Below, in pieces: positions 44,931 to 64,000 of a stretch of DNA of 64,000 nucleotides. The position numbers and the translations under genes are program-made. A model generated the notes under the pieces. That model was not told the origin of the DNA. It ran no database searches and was given only the letters and a program-made list of their open reading frames with translations. The number at the start of each line of letters is the position of its first letter. Position 1 is the first letter of the stretch. Origin of the DNA: Lamellibrachia satsuma (lineage: Eukaryota > Annelida > Polychaeta > Sabellida > Siboglinidae); contig BSQZ01000001.1 of assembly GCA_033239005.1 (NCBI GenBank), forward strand, positions 186,001-250,000. Reading direction: 5' to 3'.

Positions 44931-45600
44931 ACATATCGGTGTAATTCGTACACGGGTTTCTCTTACTCGCCTAAGAAGTCCACGTCATCTGCCAGTGAGC
45001 GCCCTATATACCGAATGGTTCTTCCCGTTATCTAGGTACACGTAACTGTATTTTCCGCATCCAGTGGCATAATCAGTATATATACTTGCATATTTGGGCT
45101 TGTTCCTGCACATGTGACAAAGCTGCATCGAGGTAACATGTAAACAGCAAGGTCCGTAACCATGTGAGGAGCCAATCGAGGTTGCAAACTCTGCAGACTG
45201 CAACGTATTGACGCGTGTCCTCAGCCTGATATCTGCATTTAGTGTCACTAGTCGTAGTTCGTCGTCACTGCAACCAGCCCGGTGTAGTAGGTCTAGACTT
45301 TGTGGTCGCTTGATGCTGTCGATGACACGCGACGAGTCATTACCCATACCATAAGTTGGATCTATACACTGTCTTCACATATGCGTCTTCTTTTAAAGCT
45401 GGTCAGGCAGGCTCCAGTGAAGCGGTCGATCTTGTCTCGAATTCGGCACAAGGTAAAATTGGACAGTATCTTCCGGATAATTTTTAGGAGCACGATAGGT
45501 TGTAGGCCTGCTGATGGATCAGGTGGCCTCGTAGGTTTGGGAAGCGCAATAAGGGTACATTGGCCAACAGCATCGGTGGAAAGGCAGAGGTGGTGATGTA
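44930..45600 (-). pseudogene. Reverse transcriptase fragment
   Basis: Minus-strand reading GNDSSRVIDSIKRPQSLDLL, HRAGCSDDELRLVTL, RLRTRVNTLQSAEFATSIGS, then after frame loss SLADDVDFLGE (the ADD motif). It resembles the palm region of an RT family frequent in invertebrate genomes. Short and broken. Confidence 0.55.
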
Positions 45601-45763
45601 GCGATCGGTTTGGTAAGTTATGTTACTTGCATGTTAACATTTGAATACTAATTACACATTACATTATACTTAAGCACCAATGTCGTTTTCTTTTACCATC
45701 GCACGAATCTACCAACTGTCCACTGACATCATATTGTGGTTATCACGAACATTATATTATTAC

Positions 45764-54142
<8,379 letters not shown>

Positions 54143-54149
54143 CTGCAAC

Positions 54150-55130
54150 AAAATGTTACAAATACGTACATGTTTACATTCGTTGTATACACTTAAAGTG
54201 AATAAAAGCAACGATTACTCGAAATCATGTTACAATTCATCTTGCTGTATATTTCGATGTCCATGACACCGAAACATTAATTAGAAATCAATGAATTAAT
54301 AATTCCAAATAATAAGTACTCTGTTCTACCGGACTGCCTCGATTGTGCTTATTTTTACCCGCAATTATCGGCAAACTTCGATGTGACATCACTAGTGACA
54401 TGGAAGCGAATGAAACTGCGACTTTTTATTCATTTACCTGTATATTTACAGCGATAGAGGTTGTTTCAAAGCGAGCTTCAAACTGGTTTATTGTGCGGCA
54501 TTTGGCATTTGTAATGCAAACAGTAGTAAAAACAGAGTCACATGTAGTTCGTTTAAGTTCCCTACGCAACAAACGTCAAGCCAACGATCCATAGCCGGTG
54601 TTGTTCGGCTCACTTCGAGAATACTTAAATATCTTTGAAACAGGATGATGTGCCAACAATATTCCCAGTAGTGGAAGTTATGTTGATGCAATCAGTCCGT
54701 ATGTTTTTTATTTTATTTAAATTAATTACGACTAATTGCTCCTAAAAAATGTAAGCTACGGAAGTTAATACAATGATAAAAATACCACGAGTACGGGTAG
54801 ACATTGAGATTAAGGTTAATTAACAGTTTGTAGTATTACAGACTGTCTGTATTTTGACAGCATATAGTGTTTACTACAAGTGCTGAAACCATGAAACGAG
54901 TTTGAACTCTGTCAGTGGCCAGGATAAGGATATATGAGCTATACTAAACTGAGTGACTTCCGAGCAAGTTCCGAATGTGCTCTTTCCACATGGATGTTAT
55001 GACAATGTCTTGTCACGTGTGCATTCACTTGTGCATTTTTTTAAAACTTAGATTCTGGAAAACTCAGGGAGATTGTTATTGTAGTACCGATGGTAGACTT
55101 TTAGCAGATGCAAATGCAGAATGTCCTCTA
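54150..55130. other. Sequence upstream of the - Ig receptor exons
   Basis: No signal-peptide exon could be identified. No repeat or RNA gene seen. Confidence 0.35.
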
Positions 55131-56600
55131 CCTTTCTTATGTAATTTTTAAATCCTTTTATGTTTCGTTCCCAAAGAAAGTAAACAGTAATTTATATGAG
55201 GGAGCATCAGTGAGATGTATACGGTTAGTAAAACATATTGCGGTACAAAATGTTTAAGTTTCCTTATTACGCCAATTACTCTTGATATTTTACCTGCTAT
55301 TCTGCCAGTATGATTTTTCCAGTTTAGATGTTTATTTATTGTTAAACCTAGAAAGTCAAAGTTATTGACACACTCAATACGTGTGTCGTTTATCTTGAGA
55401 AGAAGTGTCGGTATCTTTATCAATGGGTGGTGCAAACCATATATTTAGATTTTTCAACATTTCATGAAAGTTTATGAGCTTTCAACGATTCACTTATCAT
55501 TACTAGTTCAATATTTTTTATTCATATTTGTTTCTTGTGTTTTTTTGTGAATCAAAAGTGCAAAGCAAGGTTGAATCGTCTGCATAGAGAATCAGTTCAA
55601 AGAAGTTACTTGCGTTTTCCATGTCGTTCATATAGATTAAAAACAGGAGAGGTCCCAATATGGATCCTTGCGGAACACTAGTGGCTATAGATAGCAACTT
55701 AGAGTTGGTGTTATTTATTTCCACGTATTGTTTTCTGTTTGTTAGGTAACTTTGAAAGAGATCATTTGCAGATCCGGTAATGCCATGAGATAGCAGTTTT
55801 TCGAGTAGGATTTTGTATCAAACGCTTTAGACAGGACTACGAGTATGGTAATTAGAATTTCTCCTTTATCATTTTTTTATATAAGTTTATCCACAAGTTC
55901 AAGTGCGGAAATTCGGTTGAGTGTTCTTTCTTAAAACCTTTATAAAAATAGTTAATTCTTATGGAAATGTTAATAAAGTTGATAAAATATTATCCTTTCA
56001 ATGATTTTAGAGAATGCTTAGAGAAGTGAAATCGATGTATAGTTAATAAGAAGAGTATTTTCCTCCTTTTTGAATAGGGGGGTTATTTTAGCCATTTTTA
56101 ATCTATCAGGAAATATTCTAGTAAAAAGAGTTTGGTTTACAATTATCGTTAGCGGTTCAATCAGCGCGTGTTTCACGCGTTTCAGAAGAACTGTAGAAAT
56201 GCCGTCAGTGCCATAACTGGGTTTAGCATGAAGACGATCAGTTACAGAAAGGATACGTTCTCATTTTTTTCTTATTTATTTAGTATACCGTTTTACATAG
56301 ACCAAATATTTTTATAGATGTGTTTTGCATGTACAGAAGTATGGTTCAAAATAAATTTGTTTAGCTTGTCTGATAACCTTTTTTAATATGGCTTTATAGT
56401 TATGCAATTTATTTTTTAGAGATACGTGCACTTCCGAACCGAGAAGAGATAGCCGCATTTGTTTGTATAAATTATCCCTGTATTTAATGGATAGCATAAT
56501 TCCATGTGTGATCCATTTAGACTTCTTGTGTTTATATTTTTGGATTTTTTCCAATGTACAGGGAAATGTTTACTCTTAAGTTTTTCAAATATATTACATA
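55130..56600 (-). pseudogene. CR1/Jockey-like retrotransposon remains
   Basis: Minus order: linker (KYKHKKSKWITHGIMLSIKY, KAILKKVIRQAKQIYFE; 56554-56312), RT palm (SVPQGSILGPLLFLIYMNDM, LILYADDSTLLC; 55724-55518) and thumb (NNFDFLGLTINKHLNWKNHT, VLLTVYISLMLPHINYCL; 55435-55148). The stretch between is frame-broken. YADD is intact in the fragment. Confidence 0.72.
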
Positions 56601-57060
56601 AGATATCAATATTATCACTTGGGTTTGCGATTTTTATTAAGTTTGCTTGGGAGAGTTTGCATTCCGAAGTCGCTTAGAAAATTGTCATAAGCACCTGGTG
56701 CAGGTTTGGTAGTTTTAATTTATTTTTGCAGAGGCTTATCACAAGAAACCGAACTTAGACTGATAACGTAGAGCTGATGATCCGAGAACATTTTCGGCAA
56801 AATACCAGAAGCGCGCTTTTTTACTGTCCATTTTCTGACTAGTGGTGTATTGGGGGGGGCATCCTCCTGGCTTAATTTTATTTTTTCCAGTGTTTTTCCG
56901 TTGCGCCGCTACATGGTAGGATGGGAGACAAAGGTTGATCCCCCGCCATCATCCCACTTTGCGAGATCCGCGATACACCACTGTTTCTGACATAACAATA
57001 ACAACCACATAGACCCTCAAACTTCTCCTCAAAAATATCCTACGCGTAGCTCCATGGCTA
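56600..57060. other. Unassigned sequence
   Basis: Low-complexity T-rich stretch then mixed sequence with a G8 run at 56852. No gene supported. Confidence 0.35.
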
Positions 57061-57067
57061 CCGTAAA

Positions 57068-57176
<109 letters not shown>

Positions 57177-57279
57177 ACCAAACACGTGCCAAAAACGTTT
57201 TTTATATTGAATGCTGTGCTACTCTACTGGGAATATCACTCATCTGAACAGTATCGCCCATCTGAACAGCGCGGGAAAA

Positions 57280-57950
57280 TTCACTCCCACTGACCCAACA
57301 TCCTTAGATTCACATAAACACTCCAACGACGAACAATAGCAACTGAAGTGAGCCATAACATTGGTTGCAGCTGTGTGCTAAACAAAGTTAAGTAGCATGC
57401 ACTGAAAGCCACAGGCAATCTACAAAGTCGCGCAAACACAATCACGCCAATAGCACGAAAGCCGGAAAACGCACTGCCCAATGCCACTGACGAATCAGAG
57501 CCAGCGGAAATCAGACGATCTCTGGATTTCTTGTGCGAATCCTTCCTTTGATGAAAAAAAAAACGAAACAAGACCACGGACAAACGCATCTCTGAGCTCC
57601 TTGACATCATCAAAACAAAAGACGTTCGCATTAACAAACTCGAAGCTCAAATGAACGAACTCTAACAAACCATTAAAAAAGAGCGTCATCATTACGGCAG
57701 TGAACTTCCACAGTCACGTAGCGATCACTGCCACGCCAAAGCAGAACGTGTGTACCTCACCAACAACAGACGACGAGCCACCCTCAATCACCGAGAGTTC
57801 GACAATGTCTACAAACTTCGCAAACTGCACTTTCTCTAGCTCTACAAATACAGTATCCAAATCTATTAGAGTGTCCAAGGGGGCGGACTAGTACCAGTCT
57901 CCCCTAGGTCTACATCGGAACTACTGTCAATGTAAAGACTGAAGTATTAG
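57280..57950 (+). other. Broken coding-like stretch, unrecognised
   Basis: Across two or three plus frames the sequence reads RKPENALPNATDESEPAEIR, SLDFLCESF, ELLDIIKTKDVRINKLEAQM, NEL and HCHAKAERVYLTNNRRRATL. The last resembles a heptad-type coiled coil as in ORF1 proteins or TIR-element nucleases, but I cannot assign it. Confidence 0.25.
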
Positions 57951-58429
57951 CAGCAGGCTAATATTAACCCTTATGTAAGTAGAGCGACACGTGTCGCCCC
58001 CCCCCCTCGCGGTTCGTAAGTAGAATGACATATGACTACGACTGACGGAGACCCCCCTGCCTATATATAAGATGCAAAGTAAACACACTTTGAGCTCACG
58101 AATATACAGTACGTCTGAAAAATCTCCAGATCAGGGAGGGGGGCAAGTGCCCCCTTGCGGATGCCCATGACACCGACATCGCCTTGCTTCTGGTATTCTA
58201 GTTAATGACATCAGTGTTCACTTACCACTATTTGGAATATGTGAATATAAAACAAATAGAAATTTTAAAAAGAGGTTAGGTATTTTAGAATAATAAATGA
58301 AGATAGGTTAGCTTAGATTAGAAAAGAACAACGTTTTCAATCCTGGGTTAATGTTCTAAACACTAATGATGTAAATCATGCTTATGTTACTTTCCTGTAC
58401 ATACTTATATATTTGTATAATAAACATTG

Positions 58430-59290
58430 CCCAGTGTAAACAATACTGAAGAAACGTTGCACTAACAAGAAGCCGTGGTTCACCAATGGACTAAAACGAG
58501 CTTGTGCAAACAAAAAGAGGCTGTACAAAGCATTTAAAACATCTCAATCTTCTGAAGCGGAACTAAAATACAAAACATATTAAGGTGCTCTGAAAAACTT
58601 TTTTTGTGGTATACCACAAGGTTCCATCTTAGGATCGAAACTAGTTATAATGTATTATCATTTACATTTTCAGTGCATCAAAACTGTTTAAGTTTATTTT
58701 ATGTGTAGACGACACGAACATGTTCTATTGTAATAATGACATCAATGAACTGATCCGGCAGACAAATGCCGAGCTGGATAAGCTTAATGGGTGCTTTTCA
58801 GTGAATATATTATCATTAAACATAACCAAAACAAATTACAATATTTTTTTAGGAAATGGCGCATTTAAAGCGTCTCTCTCTCTTTCTCTTAGAAGCAACT
58901 AAATTTTTAGGTGTATTGATTGATGACAAATTAACGTGGAAACATCACATTTCTCTCTTGAAATCTAAATTATCAGTGTTATGCGGTTATGTACAAAACT
59001 AGTTTCTTAATTGACAGACGTGGAATGCGCATTTTATATTATTCTATCTGTTCGCCTTCTATTATGTATTGTGCTGAAATATGGGAAAACATATACTGCA
59101 AACTTAAAATGCTTAGTCTTATTACAGAAAAAGGTTGTAAGATTACTATGTGGTGCTCAGAGGTTGGACCACACATCTAGCCTATTTTATGATCTCCGCA
59201 TTCTAAAATTGCCAGTAAACTAAAAACTGATGGAATTATGTAGAAGGCATTTAACAAGTCACTGCCAAACAACATACAAAAGCTTTTCGT
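58430..59290 (+). pseudogene. Non-LTR reverse transcriptase remains
   Basis: Plus strand, changing frames: KKPWFTNGLKRACANKKRLY, IPQGSILG, VDDTNMFYCNNDINEL (active site VDD), LNGCFSVNILSLNITKTNYN, ATKFLGVLIDDKLTWKHHIS and CEIWENIY-like thumb. A large deletion removed most of the palm before IPQGS. The fragment ends where the TIR element begins. Confidence 0.65.
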
Positions 59291-59718
59291 TTCGACTGGT
59301 GGTGGCGTTTGAAGTTAGTACTATATGTCTACATTACAAGAACAAAAGTTAACTGAAATTCACGTCGTGGAACTTTGTCATTTCTGACGATAATGACAAA
59401 TGGTTGAAAGTCGCTGCCGGTCATTGTATTCGCGCAGTGAAATGTAGGGGTACGCCTTATTTATGCTGAGTAATCTACTTTCTTTGCGCAATTTATACAC
59501 ATAATGTAGATCGCTGGAAATATAATATACGTATGAATCCAACGACACAGAATGTTTAACTCCATTAAGTAGTACGGTGAAAATCTAAACACAGTGAACC
59601 CCGTTTTTTAGCCGTCACGGGGTAGTAACGTTGCGATCGACCGAATGCTGCTTACATATATAGCCATACACTTTTATATTTCAGTGGCATTTACTTCCTT
59701 ACCTACTGTTTCTATATG

Positions 59719-59922
<204 letters not shown>

Positions 59923-59950
59923 TGTTATATCGTTTACATTGCAGTGTTAC

Positions 59951-62900
59951 TTACCAGTAAATGTCACCTTCAATCGCGGGTGTCATCGAGAGCTTCCACA
60001 GTGATGTCAGCTGAATTTTGACAGGTGCTTCCTTTGCATACACCACACACAGAAGTGCACTCAAGTTCATTCTTTCTGCAACTACATCGCAGCTAATTGC
60101 AATTTTTCTTGCAGTTACAACGGATGACCGCAGTTGTCTTTGACAATCCAGCCTCAGTCCGTGGCTTTGAAAGTTTTCTCGGATCCTTTCAACTGTTGGA
60201 TCTGATAGTAGATCCTGAGGCTGTGATAGTGGGCAGCAGCTGAAGTATTGGGTAGATTCTGCACTTGATGCTACCTTTTCAATGAAGTGTTTGTACCGTA
60301 AATCAAGGTTTTCTCCAATGTTGTCACCATGAACACATACAATAGCCTGTTCTCTGGCAGTAACCAATTCTTCGACTGTTGGTGTTGCTGATTCGAAAAC
60401 TTGTGCTTGCTTCCTGAAGTGTTCGTTAGTCATAGCCTTCTTCAGAGCTGTGGCCTTACCAATCCTGTACATACCTGATGTGGTATCACATCCTAGTAAA
60501 GCGTGTAAGAAGAGCATATGACTGCACACAGCTGGGCCCAGTGTTTCTGTGAGAGCTCTGATGCTCCAGATTTTGACTTGGTGTGTTGTGCTCTGTTTAG
60601 GCTCTGACATTAAGAATACACCAAAGGGTTCCTGTCGAAAATGGTAACACAGCAGTACTAGCAATTCGGTGTCTTTACCAATTAGGACAGTGTCGATTTT
60701 GTTCGATGAGTTTAGTGCTGTTTTAACGATCATTAGATCAGCGTCCTCGTTTGCATGAAAACAACAACACCCAGCTTTCTCAAGCTCTTTGCTCAGTGTT
60801 TATGAATCGTTGCTTGTTTTCTCTGCTGGCCAGAAATTCCTCCTTCTTTATCTGCAATCGCATGTCACTTGTGAAGTGAACTGCTGTTGAAGCACGTCTG
60901 CGTGTTCGCCTTTTGTGGGTCATGTCCTTTGTTGATGTTCCAGCTTCGTAGCCATCGAATACAGCAATACCGTCTTGGCACATACGTGATGTATTGTGTG
61001 CATATGTCACTGTAGGTAGTACCTCGATGCCATGTAATCCGATGCATAAGTGATCCTCCATCGAGAATATACTGCACTTCTTCACAGTTTAGTGGATCTT
61101 GGGGATGGTCTCCAAGCAATTCCACATGGCGTCAACGAGGAGGGATTTATTGGCAAGTCGCATCATCCCAGATTCTTCGAACAAAGCAGGTGTATAACTA
61201 CGTGCTTCAGGACCAAAGGCAGTTCATCACATCTTTCTCCTACTACCAGACGGCGCTGGAAGAGAAGTTGAGAATCAACTTTCACGTCTTCAATGAACTT
61301 CACGCATGTTTTATCATTCAGTGTGGTGGCTTGCTGTTTCCTTCTGAATGTATAGCACAGGATGCTTTCTCCGATCATCGATTCAAGGATCTGAGATCCT
61401 ATTTCATTTGCCTTGTCTACATTCACTTCATTGTCTGCTGTTACACGGGTCGAAATGATACGGAGACACCGATCGTCAGTGAATGGATTCCTGATATGCA
61501 GAAATTTCAACAGCTCTTTTGTGTCTTTGGAGTCACATTCCTGTGTTGCTCTGGTTGCCTCTTTGTGTTGGTCACTTGTGTTGTAGGTTACCGTAGTGAG
61601 GTCTTGCAGGGCACAATTAACTTCAGCACATGCAGGCATTGACAGAAGCCAGACAAGCCTCCGAGTCTCAAGTCAGTCCACGCGTTAAACCGCCTGTTGT
61701 CTTCACACTTCGCATCAACACTTGCTCGATAATTAAATCCGATGAAAGGCCTGCCCAGTTACGATCACTCCTGCGGATTACATGTTTCCCGAGTTTGAAG
61801 CTCGTGTGAACATCAGGGTGTTGACTCTCCAACTCCAGCATGTTGTTTAGGTACACATATGCAAATTTGCCATACAATGTGCGTCCAGCAGCTAGGAAGT
61901 ATGGAAGCATCTCAAGAACAGTGTGTAGATGCAGGTCCCAATTCCCCGTTCGTTCTGATTTGATGAATCTCCTGAGTATGTCCATCATGTCCATATATTG
62001 CAACCACAAACAAGCGGTGCGTGATTGCTTCAAGGTTTCTTTCTGCCTTTCGATCATGTGTCTGATTCTACACAGCACATCAGCTGAGCATACCTCCTCA
62101 ATCGTTTTGTCCAAAGACATCAAATTGTCAAACAAACTAGCGGCTCCTTTTAAATCTCCATTGCTGTCAGCTGTACTGGCAGGTGGGTCGTTTGTCGCTC
62201 CCTGCGTGCCATCGTGTGGTTTGTCAAGTGCGTCTGTGCCTGGCAGTGGAGAGTCGTATGCCTTCGCTGTGAGCATGGCGTTTAGCGCTGCATCCACGAG
62301 CATACGGCCACGGACAGCATGTGATATAGCCTTGCCAGTTAGCATATCGTCGATGGCATTGCTTGCGTAGAATACCTCCAGTAGTTCTTTCAGGCCAAAA
62401 CCAGCCATTAAGTGGCCAATGCAGCCAAGAAAGCTCATTTCCATGTGCAGACCACCGAGTCTGAGGACAATTTCACGTAAATCACTTGACTGTGGTTCCC
62501 TTGACACGATCAAAATGGCTTTCCACCATAGAGGTTGGTCGAACGTTAAGATTGGCGTTACTCCCAATCGTTTAGCTTGGGCACATACGAATTTGAGCGT
62601 AGAAAAATGCATGTCAGATCACTGGGATCCATATCAATCATTGGCAGGAATTTTACGGTTCTGGGTGCAGTCCATGCTGGAAATGTTGCATGACACCAGA
62701 CCAGCATAGTCTGGGTGAACGTAAAAGTAGAGACGTTTTCTAAAGCAAGTCAGCGTTGGAAGGGTGGTCTTGGGTGGTCTTTGGGTGGTCTCTGATAGAC
62801 GAGGTCATTGATTGACGCATCAGTCGCGCTGAAGCGGTGGATGTTGATGCGCCCAACAACAGCTAGGTCTTCAGCACTTACAGTAACTCTAGGAATCGGT

Positions 62901-63172
62901 GTGCAGGTCTTGATGCATGGCGAAACGGCTGCAATAATGTCCATCCCGTGGAAGGTATTCATTCTATCGAGGGTTCGACTGCTATGGTCCACATTATCTG
63001 CTACAAACTGCACAAAACGACCAGATGCGAAGCTAGGAATGTCGACACTGTATAAGACCCTTAATCCCTTATGCAGTGCGAAAAAATTAATAATGACAAC
63101 AGCCATACGTGCAATTGATTGTTTATTTATTGATAAATTATTTCGCTTACATTTACTAATAACACATATCAA
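59951..63172 (-). pseudogene. Large protein with PIN/FEN-like nuclease signature, broken
   Basis: Minus order: 63172-62750 (FVQFVADNVDHSSRTLDRMN, TFHGMDIIAAVSP, SAEDLAVVGRINIHRF); 62612-61668 (FDQPLWWKAILI, LRLGGLHMEMSFLGCIGHLM, TACLWLQYMDMMDIL, TGNWDLHLHTVLEMLPYF, RRSDRNWAGLSSDLIIEQVL); 61639-61163 (MPACAEVN, VDSQLLFQR, CDELP); 61125-60780 (YILDGGSLMHRITW, DGIAVFDGYEAGTSTKDMTH, KRRT); 60733-59951 (DTVLIGKDTELLVLLCYHF, HALLGCDTTSGMYRIGKATA). The VFDGY, GKDTELL and GCDTTS.....G acid-rich motifs match the layout of PIN/XPG-like nucleases. Similar proteins of unknown function recur in invertebrate genomes, to my recollection. Stops between segments and a frameshift near 61100 and 60760 disable it. 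Confidence 0.65.
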
Positions 63173-63538
63173 AACTAGTATCGAGTGTGTGTGCGTATAA
63201 ACTAGTCCACTCCAGATCGTAACCCTACGCCCCCATGACGGCTCAAAATCCGGGGTTCACTGTGTTTAAAATCTGACCTTCACCATAGTATTTAATGACA
63301 TTAAACATATGATACATTGCTGGATAGATTAATCCATTACCTTTCCAACGGTATGCATCAAGTGTATGAAATGCGCAAAAAAAACATAGCCTAATTAACG
63401 CGTACCCCTACATTTCACTATGCCAAAAAGTGACCGGCAGCGACTTTTGACCACTTGACTTGTCATTATCGTCAAAAATGACAATGTTCCACCAAGTGGA
63501 TTTCGGTGTTTTTTTTCTGGTAATGTAGACATGTAGTA

Positions 63539-63784
63539 CTAACTAAATACGCCATCATAATTACTATTGCAATTTGTTTGAGGTTGACCCTCTTTTTGGG
63601 CGTAGATTGACTTTACTAAGCTCTGGCTCGGTACTGCCGGCACTGCAGGAATGTTACGTTTTGTTAGTGAGTCGACATTCAATTCCAGCCACGTATGTAA
63701 GAATTCAAGATATTTATTCCATATATGAGGATTAAACGGCAGCGTAAAGTCACCTGCGACGTGTTCGAAGTACATTAAGCACAA
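63539..63784 (-). other. Unrecognised 81-aa ORF at the edge of the TIR element
   Basis: Reads CLMYFEHVAGDFTLPFNPHI, WNKYLEFLHTWLELNVDSLT and ends inside the terminal repeat (NSNYDGVFS). It may be the last piece of host coding sequence or part of another element. Confidence 0.3.
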
Positions 63785-64000
63785 TACTAGTCTTTCGACA
63801 CATTTTTCTTAAGGTCATGACAAACATTCACTGTGGCGTGGGCGCTGCCATTTTGTATGTCAAGTGACGCAAGCGAGCGCTCTGATTGGTCTAGATTCAA
63901 AATTACTGCTCTCGATGCAAGACGAAATAGTTCGACATAAACGCGACTTAAACTTTTAAACCAGCAGGATATCAGAGTTAAGCGTTTGTATGTGCTACAA

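Overview
This is nuclear DNA from a multicellular animal. Coding exons are split by long introns with GT-AG (once GC-AG) borders, Ig-domain exons are bounded by phase-1 introns, there is a seven-transmembrane receptor of the rhodopsin family, and most of the rest is decayed non-LTR retrotransposons (RTE and CR1/Jockey-like), MITEs, minisatellites and very long (TA)n and (CA)n tracts. The mix of Ig receptors, RTE/CR1 elements and 8-bp-TSD MITEs suggests a marine invertebrate (cephalochordate, hemichordate or mollusc); I cannot fix the species.

Layout. 1-4.85 kb: a near-palindrome of two arms of about 1.9 kb, each with a short intronless gene (103 aa) that has a TATA box and a perfect replication-dependent-histone 3' stem-loop plus a purine-rich downstream element, although the protein is not a recognisable histone. 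The 1.1-kb spacer has a tRNA-Tyr-like sequence with an intron-like insertion. 4.9-7.6 kb: a third, decayed promoter copy, then a 58-bp satellite. 7.6-9.6 kb: simple repeats and a 22-bp minisatellite. 9.6-17.0 kb: retrotransposon remains, including a 3.3-kb RTE copy with a 12-bp target-site duplication and an internal 5' inversion. 17.1-18.6 kb: TA-cored palindromes and a TG tract.

18.8-29.4 kb (+): a class A GPCR gene with three clear exons and a probable extra upstream ectodomain exon. Its first large intron is filled by a 5.3-kb 33-bp minisatellite and an 8-bp-TSD MITE. 30.9-41.8 kb (+): an Ig-superfamily membrane receptor (Ig, Ig, TM, long repetitive cytoplasmic tail). 54.1-45.8 kb (-): a second, convergent and probably paralogous Ig receptor (V-type Ig, Ig, Ig-like, TM). 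Introns of both hold dead retrotransposons. 55-59.3 kb: more retrotransposon remains. 59.3-63.55 kb: a decayed DNA element with terminal inverted repeats of about 150 bp, carrying a broken gene for a large protein with a PIN/FEN-like nuclease signature.

The two Ig receptors look like a small locus of cell-surface recognition proteins. The GPCR is an independent neighbour. The histone-type gene pair is the most unusual unit, followed by the TIR element and the (GGC)n-encoded glycine loop in the first Ig receptor.
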